DNA of 64,000 bases from BOG-908 sp964250925 (GCA_964250925.1 CAXUHU010000003.1:1-64000); one strand, 5' to 3'; shown: positions 19,261 through 29,991, counted from the first letter of the stretch. Made by a program: numbers and translations. The notes: generated from the letters alone by a model not told the origin.

Positions 19261-20528
19261 GCCGCCAGGCGCTCCGTAATATGGGACAGGCTCGGCACGC
19301 TCTGGGCGGGCCCCAGGGCCGCCAGCGTCGGCGTGCCGCGGAAGATGCGTGCGGCCGCGCGTCGTATGTCGTCCACGCTCACGGCTTCCAACTTGGCTAC
19401 CGTCTCCGCGGTGGGGATGATGCGGCCGTAGATCTGCAGCTGGCGGGACAGCTGCTCGCAGCGGCTGCCGGTGCTTTCCATGCTCATCAACAGGCTGGCC
19501 TTCACCTGGGCCCGGGCACGGTTCAGCTCGGCCTGGTTGGCGTCGACCTGCACGCGGTGCAGCTCCTCCAGCGTCGCCGGCACCAGCTCGGCAGCCTCGG
19601 CCTCGCCGGTGCCGGCATAGATGCCGAACAGGCCGGTCTCCAAATAGGGCGCCGCGAAGGAGTAGACCGAATACACCAGGCCGCGCTTCTCGCGGATCTC
19701 CTGGAACAGCCGCGACGACATGCCGCCGCCCAGCAGGCCGGAGAGCAGCAGCACCGGGTAGTAGTCGGGGTCGGAGTAGCCGACGCTGGGAAAGCCCAGC
19801 ACCACGTGCACCTGGTCGAGGTCGCGCTCCTCGCGGAACTCGCCGCCGGCGTAGCGGCCCGGTTCCAGCGGGCGCGGCATGTCGGCAGGCAGGTCGGCAA
19901 AGTGTCGTTGCACAAGGTCCACCACCCGATCGTGCTGCAGCGCGCCGGCTGCGGCGACAACCACGTTGCTAGCGGCATAGTGGGCGCGCATGTAGGCCCG
20001 GATGTCGGTGCCCCTCATGCCGCGGATAATGTCCTCGGTGCCCAGTACCGGGCGGCCCATCGGCTGGTGCGGGTAGGCCGCTTCCTGGAAATGATCGAAG
20101 ATGATGTCGTCGGGCGTGTCGTTGGCCTGGCCGATCTCCTGCAGGATCACGCCGCGCTCGCGCTCAACCTCCTCGGGCGCGAAGGTGGAATGGGTCAGGA
20201 TGTCGCCGATGATGTCGGCGCCGAGCTCCAGATCCTCCTTCAGCATCTTCACGTAGTAGGCGGTCTGCTCGCGTGCGGTGTAGGCGTTGATGTGGCCGCC
20301 CACGTTCTCCACCGCCTCGGCGATCTGGGCCGCGGTGCGCCGCTCAGTGCCCTTGAAGGCCATGTGTTCGAGGAAGTGGCTGACGCCGTTTTGCGCCGCC
20401 TCCTCGTTGCGCGTGCCGCTGGCGACGTAGGCGCCGAACGAGACGGTCTCCACCCGGTCCATCGTTTCGGTCACGACGGTCAGGCCGCTGTCCAGCTTGG
20501 TGACGCGTATGGCGTCTTGGGATGTCAT
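19257..20528 (-). CDS. M16 family zinc peptidase (processing-peptidase-like)
   Basis: A 423-residue insulinase-family peptidase with the inverted zinc site HFLEH at residues 51-55 (His51, Glu54, His55) and the downstream glutamate in the ENVGGHINAYTAREQTAYY region. It resembles mitochondrial processing peptidase beta and is the usual alphaproteobacterial companion of thrC. No signal peptide is seen, so it is probably cytoplasmic. It overlaps thrC upstream and pmbA downstream by 4 bp each, giving three coupled genes. The native substrate in bacteria is unknown. Confidence 0.92.
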   Translation of the reverse strand: MTSQDAIRVTKLDSGLTVVTETMDRVETVSFGAYVASGTRNEEAAQNGVSHFLEHMAFKGTERRTAAQIAEAVENVGGHINAYTAREQTAYYVKMLKEDLELGADIIGDILTHSTFAPEEVERERGVILQEIGQANDTPDDIIFDHFQEAAYPHQPMGRPVLGTEDIIRGMRGTDIRAYMRAHYAASNVVVAAAGALQHDRVVDLVQRHFADLPADMPRPLEPGRYAGGEFREERDLDQVHVVLGFPSVGYSDPDYYPVLLLSGLLGGGMSSRLFQEIREKRGLVYSVYSFAAPYLETGLFGIYAGTGEAEAAELVPATLEELHRVQVDANQAELNRARAQVKASLLMSMESTGSRCEQLSRQLQIYGRIIPTAETVAKLEAVSVDDIRRAAARIFRGTPTLAALGPAQSVPSLSHITERLAA

Positions 20529-21925
20529 GCGTGGTTCCTCGATACGAAGGCGCGGATGGCGGCCTGAACCTGCGCCAGATCGTTGGGTGAGTGGGAGAGC
20601 TTCTCCGGCCTTTCATATAGGTCGGCAAGGTGCGGCGGCAGAGGGGGCAGGCTGCCGGTCGCCTGCTGCATGGCGGCCGGGAACTTGGCAGGATGCGCGG
20701 TGGCGGCCGCGATGGTGGGCAGATGCGCGCAGGGATGCGCGCGGGCGGCGGCGATGCCGATGGCCGAGTGCGGGTCGGCCAGGTAGCCGCATTCGTCGTG
20801 CAGGCGGCGAATTTCCGCCGTGGTGCCAGCATCGTCCAGCCGGAAGCCGTGGAACAAGGTTTTCGCCCGCGCCCAGGCCGCCTGCGGCACGTCCATCCGG
20901 CCGGTAGTGCGGAACACCTGCATGGTGGATGCCGTCAGCGCCGGGTCGCGGTCCAGCAGCTCGAACAACAGTCGCTCGAAATTGGAGCTGACGCCGATGT
21001 CCATGCTGGGCGACAGGCTGGGCTCCACCGCACGCACCGACATGTCGTTGTAGGCGAGGAAGCGCGCCAGGATGTCGTTGCGGTTGCTCGCGATCGTCAG
21101 GCGCGACACCGGCAACCCGATGCGACGCGCGGCCCAGGCGGCCAGCACGTTGCCGAAATTGCCGGTGGGCACGGCGAACGCCACCTCGCGCTCCGGCGCG
21201 CCCAGGGCGAGGGCTGCGAACACGTAGTAGGGTACCTGCGCCGCGATGCGCGCCCAGTTGATCGAGTTCACCGCGGCCAGTCCCATCTCGCGCCGGAATG
21301 CGGCATCGGCGAACATGGCTTTCACAAGGTCCTGGCAGTCGTCGAAATTGCCGTCGACGGCGATGTTGGCAACGTTGGGGGCTGCCACCGTGGTCATCTG
21401 CCGCCGTTGCACCTCGCTGGTGCGGCCGGCCGGGTGCAGGATGACGATGTCGATCTGGCTTCGGTCGCGGCAGGCCTCGATGGCGGCCGAGCCGGTATCG
21501 CCCGAGGTGGCGCCCACGATGGTGATGCGTTGGCCGCGCTGGGCCAGCACGTGGTCAAACAGCCGCCCCAACAGCTGCATCGCCACGTCCTTGAAGGCGA
21601 GCGTGGGGCCGTGGAAGAGCTCCAGCGCCCAGACGTTCGTCTCCAACTGCACCAGCGGCAGCGTGGCCGGATGGCGGAACGTGGCGTACGCCTCGCGGCA
21701 GAAGCCCTGCAGCATGGCGAACGGGATGGTGTCGCCGGTGAACGGGGCGATGATGCGGGCCGCCAGCTCGGCATAGGGCAGCCCGCGCAGCGCGCGCAGG
21801 TCGGCAGGCGTCAGGTGCGGCCAGGCTTCCGGCACGTATAGCCCGCCATCCTCGGCCAGGCCGTGCAGCAGGACGCCGCTGAAATCCTGGGGCGCGGCCT
21901 GCCCGCGGGTGGAGATGTAACGCAT
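20525..21925 (-). CDS. thrC: threonine synthase
   Basis: A 466-residue PLP enzyme starting MRYISTRG, which is typical of the long bacterial threonine synthase. The Schiff-base lysine is Lys112 in GPTLAFKDVAMQ. TSGDTGSAA forms the phosphate-binding loop. It converts O-phosphohomoserine to threonine. It leads the thrC, M16 peptidase, pmbA operon; a small conserved gene ends 12 bp upstream on the same strand and may be part of the same transcript. Confidence 0.96.
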   Translation of the reverse strand: MRYISTRGQAAPQDFSGVLLHGLAEDGGLYVPEAWPHLTPADLRALRGLPYAELAARIIAPFTGDTIPFAMLQGFCREAYATFRHPATLPLVQLETNVWALELFHGPTLAFKDVAMQLLGRLFDHVLAQRGQRITIVGATSGDTGSAAIEACRDRSQIDIVILHPAGRTSEVQRRQMTTVAAPNVANIAVDGNFDDCQDLVKAMFADAAFRREMGLAAVNSINWARIAAQVPYYVFAALALGAPEREVAFAVPTGNFGNVLAAWAARRIGLPVSRLTIASNRNDILARFLAYNDMSVRAVEPSLSPSMDIGVSSNFERLLFELLDRDPALTASTMQVFRTTGRMDVPQAAWARAKTLFHGFRLDDAGTTAEIRRLHDECGYLADPHSAIGIAAARAHPCAHLPTIAAATAHPAKFPAAMQQATGSLPPLPPHLADLYERPEKLSHSPNDLAQVQAAIRAFVSRNHA

Positions 21926-21937
21926 GGGGACGGCCGC

Positions 21938-22177
21938 CTATACCTTGGCGGTGGCCCTCTGCGGGGTCCGGCTGATCGACTTGATCGCCGGGCGCGGCTT
22001 GCCGGAGGCCTCGCCGATCTCACGATCCTGCGCCTCGATGAACGTCTTGGCCGGCTCGTCGCCATCCAAACCGCCAAGCTCCGTATAGGGCACCCGCCGG
22101 TTCGAGCTGCGCGTGCCGTCGGTATAGGCTACGTCGAAAGCCACGAAGCTGCTGAGTATCTTGCGCTTAGGGGCCAT
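21938..22177 (-). CDS. small conserved hypothetical protein (79 aa)
   Basis: A 79-residue, basic, soluble protein beginning MAPKRKILSSFVAFDVAYTDG. No motif of known function is seen. The start ATG lies inside the end of the preceding small gene (11-bp overlap), and the stop is 12 bp from thrC, so it seems to be read in one transcript with both. The composition matches its neighbours, so it is resident and not imported. Function unknown. Confidence 0.6.
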   Translation of the reverse strand: MAPKRKILSSFVAFDVAYTDGTRSSNRRVPYTELGGLDGDEPAKTFIEAQDREIGEASGKPRPAIKSISRTPQRATAKV

Positions 22178-22352
22178 TATGCAGGTCCGGCTCGGCCGCG
22201 GCGTCGTCGCCGGCCGCCTCCGGCAGCGCCGGCTCGCCGGCGGCAGCGCGGCGCTTGGCTTCTGCCTTTTCGGCCTTCTTGGCTTCGGCCTTGGCTTCCT
22301 TGGCGCGCTCGCGCTCGGCGCGCTGAAAATTGTAGTTCGGCTTGAAGACCAT
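22167..22352 (-). CDS. small Lys/Ala/Glu-rich protein (61 aa)
   Basis: A 61-residue protein beginning MVFKPNYNFQRAERERAKEA, followed by a single charged helix (KAEAKKAEKAEAKRR). Short proteins with this N-terminus are widespread in alphaproteobacteria and lack an assigned function. The start has a strong GAGGAAAG upstream, so the gene is likely real. It overlaps the next small gene by 11 bp. Confidence 0.62.
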   Translation of the reverse strand: MVFKPNYNFQRAERERAKEAKAEAKKAEKAEAKRRAAAGEPALPEAAGDDAAAEPDLHNGP

Positions 22353-22436
22353 GGCTTTCCTCGGGGGCGTCTGGTTCGGTTGGCCGTATATGACAGACAC
22401 GCGGCGGTACGGCCACCGGGCGAAACAGCTATCGAG

Positions 22437-22730
22437 TCAGGCGGGCAGCAGACGGTCGATCGCAGCGGCCAGCGCCAAGTCGCGTGACGAGAGGCCGCCG
22501 GTGTCATGCGTGGTCAGCGTGATGGCGACCCTGCTGTAGGTGTTTTCCCACTCGGGATGGTGGTCCTGCTTCTCGGCCAGCAGCGCCACGCGGCTCATGA
22601 ACGCCCAAGCTGCGCTGAAGTCTGCGAACTTGAAGGCTCGGTGGATGGCATCACGGTCGGGCAGCCGGTTCCAGTGCGGCAGCGTGTGCGGCAGGTCCGC
22701 GCGTTGCGCGTCGGTGAGCGGCGAGGGCAT
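22437..22730 (-). CDS. phhB: 4a-hydroxytetrahydrobiopterin dehydratase (pterin carbinolamine dehydratase)
   Basis: A 97-residue protein with the family motif EKQDHHPEWENTYSRV and the closing LTTHDTGGLSSRD. The two His of HHPEW are active-site residues. It dehydrates the 4a-carbinolamine made by pterin-dependent hydroxylases. GGAG lies 7 nt before the ATG. It is divergent from the small zincin gene with only about 30 bp between start codons. No phenylalanine hydroxylase gene is in the window. Confidence 0.93.
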   Translation of the reverse strand: MPSPLTDAQRADLPHTLPHWNRLPDRDAIHRAFKFADFSAAWAFMSRVALLAEKQDHHPEWENTYSRVAITLTTHDTGGLSSRDLALAAAIDRLLPA

Positions 22731-22760
22731 GGTCGGCTCCGATCAGAGAAAGGGATGTCC

Positions 22761-23165
22761 ATGCCAGCCTACACCACCCCGCCCGGCGAGGAGGACATCC
22801 TGCAATTGGCCGAAGCGGCGCTCGCCGCCCTGCCGCCCCGCTTGTCCCGCCACGTAGCCGGCGTGGCCATCCTGGTGGAGGAACTGGCCGACGAGGAAAC
22901 GCTGGAGGCGGTGGGCCTGGACAACCCGTGGGAGCTGACCGGTCTTTATCACGGCATCCCCATGACCGAGCGCAGCATAGCCGACCCGGTGCCGATGCCC
23001 GACCGAATCGTGCTATACCGCCAAGCCATCCTGGTCGAGTGGATCGACGCCGGCGAGGACCTGGGTCGCCTGGTCGGCAGCGTGCTGGTGCACGAGGTAG
23101 CGCACCATTTCGGGTTTTCCGACGCCGAGATCGAGCGCATCGAGGCGGACATGGTGGGGCGGTGA
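22761..23165 (+). CDS. small metallopeptidase, zincin-like (MPP family)
   Basis: A 134-residue protein with the zinc motif HEVAHHFGFSD near the C-terminus (HExxH followed by H). This is the short 'metallopeptidase family' protein common in Proteobacteria and Actinobacteria. An ATG two codons earlier (22755) is possible, but the AAGGG there would be too close; it is 6 nt from the start chosen. No signal peptide. Substrate unknown. Confidence 0.83.
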   Translation: MPAYTTPPGEEDILQLAEAALAALPPRLSRHVAGVAILVEELADEETLEAVGLDNPWELTGLYHGIPMTERSIADPVPMPDRIVLYRQAILVEWIDAGEDLGRLVGSVLVHEVAHHFGFSDAEIERIEADMVGR

Positions 23166-23302
23166 GGTGCGACGAATTTCAAGCGAGGGATCAACGTTCC
23201 AATTTGATCGCTCGCCGCAAACGCCCATGGACAAGATGAACGATAGATTCCCAGACTGGTGACCCAAGAGCACTTTCGAAGCGGCAAACTAATTCAGCTA
23301 CG

Positions 23303-23663
23303 TTATTGATCGGTTATTGCGTCCGCGAACTTCACGTTCTCATAGAATTCGGTCACCGGAATACTCGCTCCAACGTCGGCCAGATCGAGCGTGTCTCCAC
23401 CGGAAAGAGGCTCGACCGTCCACGCACCGCCTGCGCCCTCCCGACGCAAAACCAGCAGGCCGGCACAGCATGTCGCGACGATGACGTAGCACCGTATCGT
23501 AGGAACGGCCGCTTACTCGCGCACTTTCTCGATCCGGTCCGTCTGCCCGACGATGGGCTGACCACCTCGAAGGCGACACGTGGTCCAGCATCAGCCGATT
23601 ACTGTCCGCAAACTTCGTGCAGGTGATCAGGGCATTGGGAAGATCAGACGGCGTTACTGTCAT
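23303..23663 (-). pseudogene. decayed Uma2-family (DUF820) nuclease-like gene
   Basis: Reading three minus-strand frames in turn gives a continuous Uma2-like C-terminal half: LPNALITCTKFADSNRLML, then RVAFEVVSPSSG, then TDRIEKVRE, a stop, AAVPTIRCYVIV, and finally GDTLDLADVGASIPVTEFYE. The joins need two single-base deletions (near 23.56 and 23.54 kb), and a TAA replaces a codon in the 'VREY' region (near 23.51 kb). The first ~80 residues of a normal Uma2 protein are missing. The gene lies directly behind the MFS transporter gene. Family identity is from recognised motifs only. Confidence 0.7.
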
Positions 23664-23668
23664 CCGTG

Positions 23669-25253
23669 CTAAAACAGCCCGCCCACCTTCGACAGCGTCC
23701 TGTATAAACCCCACCCGATTGGCAGAACCACGCACAGCCACGCCGCCGCTACCTCGCCCGACAGGCCACCCAACCCGATGCCGTGCGCGCTGCTTTCGGT
23801 TGCCGGGTGCTTGCCCTGCACCGCTGCCACGTCTGCCGGACTCATGAACCAGCTTGGCGCCAGCGGGCGCACCAGAAGGTTGGCCGCCAGCCCCACCGCG
23901 AGCAGCCCGGCCATCACGTAGAGCGTCCAATCGTAGACATGCGCCGCAGCCACGCCCGACTGGGTGGCGCGGACCGTGATGAAACCGACCAGCAACGGGC
24001 CCACCACGCCGGCGAGCGACCAGGCGGTCAGCAACCGGCCATGGATGGCGCCTACGAACTGCGTGCCGAACAGATCGGCCAGATAGGCCGGCAAGGCGGC
24101 GAACCCGCCGCCATACATGGAAAGAATGACGCAGCAAAGCGACACGAACAGCGCCTTGTTGCCGGTATGCGCGGCCCAGGGGGCCGCGGCATACAGTATG
24201 ATGCCCAGGGCAAAGAACACGAAATACGTGGCCTTGCGCCCCAGCCTGTCCGACACCGACGCCCAAGCGAAACGGCCGCCGATGTTGAACACCGAGAGCA
24301 GCCCTACGAAGCCGGCCGCCACCGCGGGACTTGCAGCAAACAGCCGCTGCAGCATCGGCGAGGCCACGCTCAGCACGCCGATGCCGGCGCTGACGTTCAT
24401 CAGCAGCACCACCCACACCAGCCAGAATTGCGGCGTGTGCACCGCCCGGTCCAGATGCACATGGCCCGCCGCGACCGATGCGCGCACGGCCGGTGGCGCC
24501 CAGCCGTCCGGACGCCAGCCCGCGGGCGGCACGCGGTAGGCGAAGCTGCCGGCCATCATGAACACGAGATACAGCGCCGCCATCACCAGGAACGTCTGCC
24601 AGACGCCCGGGCCGCCCGGGCCGCGGAACTGGGCCATCAGCAACGTGGCCAGCGGAGCGCCGATCAACGCGCCGCCGCCAAACCCCATGATCGCCATTCC
24701 GGTCGCCATGCCGCGCCGGTCGGGAAACCATTTGACCAGCGTGGAGACGGGCGAAATGTAGCCGNNNNNNNNNNATGTAGCCGATTCCCAGGCCCACCCC
24801 GCCCAGCGCGCCCATGCCAAGCCAGATCAGCCATAATTGGTGCAGCCGCACGCCCAATGCCGCCACGGCCAGCCCCCCAGGCCAGCACAGGGCCGCAACC
24901 ACACCGGCCCGGCGCGGCCCGACTCGTTCCAGCCAGCCGCCCCAGATGGCGGCCGAGCCGCCCAGGAACACGATACCGAGTTCAAACCCTACAACAAGCA
25001 GCGGCTGCGGCCAATCGCAGCCCGTGACCGTCAGGATCGCCAGCCATCCGGTGCCGGCCGGGCAGGCGTGACCCACCGCGTGGGTCAGCGGCAGCCAGAA
25101 CACCGACATGCCGTAGATCATGCCGATGCATAGGTGGATCGACAGTGCGGCCGGCGGCACGAGCCAGCGGTTGAAGCCCGCCCCGGCCACAGTCCGGCTG
25201 CGGTCCAGCAGGCCCATGGGCGAGGTTGGCGGGGCGGGGGCAGTCAGGCTCAT
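23669..25253 (-). CDS. MFS transporter, OFA (oxalate/formate antiporter-like) family; split by an assembly gap
   Basis: A 12-helix carrier of about 521 residues once the gap is closed. N-terminal piece: WLVPPAALSIHLCIGMIYGMSVF; C-terminal piece: GYISPVSTLVKWFPDRRG, the OFA signature. The frame breaks at 24765-24774, a run of ten N flanked on both sides by ATGTAGCCG. Removing the Ns and one copy restores GLGIGYISPVSTLV and one open frame. The start was set at the second ATG, which has AAGGGA upstream. It sits in the inner membrane. Relatives exchange or import small carboxylates; substrate not known here. Confidence 0.85.
24756..24783. other. assembly gap with duplicated flank
   Basis: Ten Ns (24765-24774) lie between two copies of the 9-mer ATGTAGCCG (24756-24764 and 24775-24783). 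The two copies look like the overlapping ends of two contigs that were not merged. Deleting 19 bases restores the transporter reading frame, so no real sequence is probably missing. Confidence 0.9.
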
Positions 25254-25330
25254 GCAGTCCCTTTCCATGTGGCGGCAGCGAACACTTGGTCACGGCCCGG
25301 CAATGTCGGAGGCCGGGGCGTGATCGGCCG

Positions 25331-26257
25331 CTAAGGTCCCGTCGGGGCGCCGAGCAGCCGGCCCAAACCATCCTCCAGCACCGTGGCCGCCGCCAGGCCG
25401 AGCAGCGCCCGCGCCCGCGCCGGGGAACCCACCGAACGCCGTATGTCGCCCGAACGTCCAGGACCGTGGCCGAGCGGCATGTTGGTCCTGCACAGGCGGC
25501 CCAGCGTCTCAGCCAATGTCAGCACCGAGGTCTCCCGCCCGGTGCACACGTTGCATACCCAGGCGCCTGGCGCACGGCCAAGATGCGCCATGGCACCCAC
25601 CAGATGGGCTACCACGTCGGCCACGTAGATGAAATCGCGCGTCTGCCCGCCGTCGCCGTGAACGCTGACCGGGGCGCCGCGCGCCATGCGGTCCGCAAAT
25701 ATGGAGATTACGCCGCTATAGGGCGAAGCCGGGTCCTGCCGCGGCCCGTAAACATTGAAGAAGCGCAGGCCGAAGCTGGGCACGCCGTGAACGCCCCACC
25801 CCACGGCGGCATGCAATTCGGAACCGTATTTGTCCGCGCCGTAGGCGGTCTGCGGCGCGGGCGGCAGCCCCTCATGCGCCACTGCGTCGCCGACATTGCC
25901 ATACACGGCCGCCGACGACGCATAGACCACAGGGACGCGCCGCGCGCGGCAAGCATCCAGCACGGCGATCGTCCCGGTCAGGTTCACCCGATGCGTGCCG
26001 GCCCAATCCTCATTGCCACGCGCCACCGACGCGATTGCGGCTAGATGAAACACGCCATCCGCCTCGTCCAGCCCCTTGGCCACAGCGCGCGCGTCGCAGA
26101 TGTCTGCTACGACGAGCCGTGCCCGCGGGTCCAGATTGTGCCGGTTCCCGGTGGACAGGTCGTCCAGCACGCGCACGACGTGACCCGCTTGCAGCAGCGC
26201 GTCGGTAAGGTGCGAGCCGATGAAGCCTGCGCCGCCGGTGACGAGGATAGTCGGCAT
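25331..26257 (-). CDS. NAD-dependent epimerase/dehydratase, UDP-glucose 4-epimerase-like
   Basis: A 308-residue extended SDR. It has the NAD-binding VTGGAGFIGSHL at residues 7-18, the catalytic YGADK (Tyr139, Lys143) and NVYGPRQDP. It would epimerise or dehydrate a nucleotide sugar. The frame is open 42 codons further upstream, but the ATG at MPTILVTGG fits the fold and has GGAG 9 nt before it. It is divergent from glmU, and both make or alter UDP-sugars, so a link in cell-surface glycan supply is plausible. Confidence 0.86.
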   Translation of the reverse strand: MPTILVTGGAGFIGSHLTDALLQAGHVVRVLDDLSTGNRHNLDPRARLVVADICDARAVAKGLDEADGVFHLAAIASVARGNEDWAGTHRVNLTGTIAVLDACRARRVPVVYASSAAVYGNVGDAVAHEGLPPAPQTAYGADKYGSELHAAVGWGVHGVPSFGLRFFNVYGPRQDPASPYSGVISIFADRMARGAPVSVHGDGGQTRDFIYVADVVAHLVGAMAHLGRAPGAWVCNVCTGRETSVLTLAETLGRLCRTNMPLGHGPGRSGDIRRSVGSPARARALLGLAAATVLEDGLGRLLGAPTGP

Positions 26258-26371
26258 ACGGCTGTCTCCGCTCGGTCGCTTAGCGCAACATCCTGCCATG
26301 AAATGCCGCGACATCAAAATTGCGTCAGACCGCGCTTTACCGCGGGGCAGGGCCGCCGGTAGAAGCGACCC

Positions 26372-27721
26372 ATGGCAGCACACGCGACCGCAGACAGCCA
26401 GGCCTGTGCCGTTATCCTCGCGGCCGGCCTGGGCACGCGGATGAAGTCGGCCTTACCCAAGGCTGCCCATGCCATCGCTGGCCAGCCGATGCTGCGCCAC
26501 CTGCTGGACGCCGCCGAACAGGTTTTCGCGCGCGTTGCCGTGGTGGTCGGCCCCGAGATGAGGTCGCTTGCCAAGCTGGCCGCGCCGCACCCCACGGCCA
26601 TTCAGCACGACCGCCTGGGTACGGCGCACGCCGCGCTGTGTGCCGCAGATTTTTTCGGCCACGGCGAGGTGGCTATCCTGTTTGCCGACAACCCGCTGAT
26701 CCGCGCCGAAACCCTGGCGCGGCTGGTGGCCGAGCGGCGGGCCGGCGATGCGGGGCTGGCGCTGATGGCCATGCGCCCCGCCGACCCTGCCCGTTACGGC
26801 CGGCTGGTGGAGGCGGCGGGCGAACACGGGCCCACCATCACCCGCATCGTCGAATGGGCCGACGCCAGCGAGGCCGAACGAGCCATCCCGCTGTGCAACG
26901 CCGGTGCGCTGTGTGGCCCCGCGGACCGCCTGCTCGGCTGGCTGCGCCAGATCAGGCCAGACAACGCAAAGGGCGAATACTACCTGACCGACCTGGTGCG
27001 GCTGGCCGTGCGCGACGGCGCGCGCGTCATCGCCGTCCAAGCGCCGGAAGACGAGTTGCGCGGCATCAATGCGCGGTCCGAACTGGCTGCGGCCGAGGCG
27101 GTGGTGCAGCATCGCCTGCGCCAGGCAGCAATGGCTGGCGGCGCGACGTTGACCGCGCCGGAGACCGTATTCTTCAGCCACGACACACAGCTTGGCCCCG
27201 ACACGGTGGTGGGTCCGCACGTGGTGTTCGGCCCCGGCGTGCGTGTGGACGGCCCGGCCGAGATACGGGCGTTCAGCCATCTCGAAGGCGCCCACGTGCA
27301 GGCCGGCGCGGTGGTCGGCCCCTATGCCCGCCTGCGGCCCGGCACTGTGGTGGGGCCGGGGGCCCATGTCGGCAACTTCGTTGAGCTGAAGGCGGCGACG
27401 TTGGGCGCCGGCGCCAAGGCGAACCACCTCAGCTACCTGGGCGACGCGGCCATCGGTGCCGGCGCCAACATCGGCGCCGGCACCATCACCTGCAACTACG
27501 ATGGTTTCGACAAGCACCGCACCATCATCGGCGAGCGTGTGTTCGTGGGATCGGATTCGGTGCTGGTGGCGCCTGTGACGGTGCATGACGGCGCGTTCGT
27601 GGCGGCCGGCAGCGTGATCACGCAGGATGTTCCGCAGGACGCGATGGGGTTCGGCCGCGCGCGTCAAGTTAACGCGCCCGGCCGCGCTGCCGCCTTCCGC
27701 GCGACACGGAGCAAGACATGA
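26372..27721 (+). CDS. glmU: bifunctional UDP-GlcNAc pyrophosphorylase / glucosamine-1-phosphate acetyltransferase
   Basis: A 449-residue enzyme. The N-terminal uridyltransferase has LAAGLGTRMKSALPKAAHAI (residues 16-35). The C-terminal left-handed beta helix has hexapeptide repeats and the acetyltransferase site (GNFVELK, NHLSYLGDAAIGAGANIGAG). It makes UDP-GlcNAc for peptidoglycan and lipid A. glmS follows after an AT-rich spacer with an inverted repeat, so both steps to UDP-GlcNAc are neighbours. Confidence 0.96.
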   Translation: MAAHATADSQACAVILAAGLGTRMKSALPKAAHAIAGQPMLRHLLDAAEQVFARVAVVVGPEMRSLAKLAAPHPTAIQHDRLGTAHAALCAADFFGHGEVAILFADNPLIRAETLARLVAERRAGDAGLALMAMRPADPARYGRLVEAAGEHGPTITRIVEWADASEAERAIPLCNAGALCGPADRLLGWLRQIRPDNAKGEYYLTDLVRLAVRDGARVIAVQAPEDELRGINARSELAAAEAVVQHRLRQAAMAGGATLTAPETVFFSHDTQLGPDTVVGPHVVFGPGVRVDGPAEIRAFSHLEGAHVQAGAVVGPYARLRPGTVVGPGAHVGNFVELKAATLGAGAKANHLSYLGDAAIGAGANIGAGTITCNYDGFDKHRTIIGERVFVGSDSVLVAPVTVHDGAFVAAGSVITQDVPQDAMGFGRARQVNAPGRAAAFRATRSKT

Positions 27722-27740
27722 GGACGTGCCAATTATTAGA

Positions 27741-27806
27741 AGTCCTTGGTTTCTTTTCTTCAGAAAACAAAGTTTTTCTTTCTGAAGAAAGAAGCGAAGA
27801 CTTTTG
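27741..27806. repeat. AT-rich inverted repeat between glmU and glmS
   Basis: The spacer holds a perfect 12-bp inverted repeat, TTTCTTCAGAAA (27755-27766) and TTTCTGAAGAAA (27779-27790), with a 12-nt loop. The arms continue as an imperfect match to about 27741 and 27804. It can act as a terminator or mRNA hairpin between glmU and glmS. The style recalls the 66-84 hairpin; related A/T-rich hairpins are, from memory, frequent between genes in Acetobacteraceae. Confidence 0.6.
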
Positions 27807-27824
27807 TTTGTTCGGGCTTCGCTG

Positions 27825-29651
<1,827 letters not shown>

Positions 29652-29669
29652 CAGCCGGCCTGCATCTCC

Positions 29670-29674
29670 ACTTC
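29670..29674. repeat. target-site duplication, left copy (ACTTC)
   Basis: ACTTC directly before the glmS-proximal end of the Tn7-like element. The same five bases follow its distal end at 39723-39727. Tn7-type transposition duplicates 5 bp. Confidence 0.88.
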
Positions 29675-29741
29675 TGTTCCGGACAATTAAGTCCGCTAGT
29701 CGCGTCGAAAATCGGCTACTTACGCAAAAGTCGGCTAGTAT
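29675..29741 (+). repeat. right (glmS-proximal) end of the Tn7-like element
   Basis: Three closely placed copies of the presumed transposase-binding core: AAGTCCGCTAGT (29689-29700), AAATCGGCTACT (29709-29720) and AAGTCGGCTAGT (29728-29739). They are 19-20 bp apart, behind the terminal TGTTCCGGAC. This packed arrangement matches the right end of Tn7, which is also the end next to glmS. Confidence 0.82.
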
Positions 29742-29991
29742 GTGGCCGGGTGTTGCGGCCAACGTTACCGGCGAGCGACTTGTTCAGCAGCTGGACAACG
29801 AACTCGGTTCGGTGATGACGATCGAGGCGGTCTCGCAGGCTATGTTCAGCGGCAGATACGTCTCCGCCGTCAGCGCCGACGGCACTTCCACAACGGGCTT
29901 GCTCGGTATCAGGTAGCAGCCGCCACCATGCGCGACGCGCGGTGAGCGCCGCTATCGACGGGCAGTTTTGCGCCTTGGTAAAGTCGGTGCC
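29742..29991. other. 250 bp inside the right end, no supported gene
   Basis: Between the end repeats and the first cargo gene. An open frame on the plus strand from ATG 29740 to 29916 (58 codons, starting MWPGVAANVTGERL) begins in the end repeat and has no ribosome site or known match. In an active Tn7 the promoter and start of tnsA lie here; nothing like TnsA is seen. Confidence 0.5.

Noticed and set aside
24765..24774. Natural frameshift or insertion in the MFS gene
   Set aside because: The break is a run of Ns with a repeated 9-mer; it is an assembly artefact.
29740..29916. 58-codon frame within the right end
   Set aside because: It starts in the transposon end repeat and has no ribosome site or known motif.
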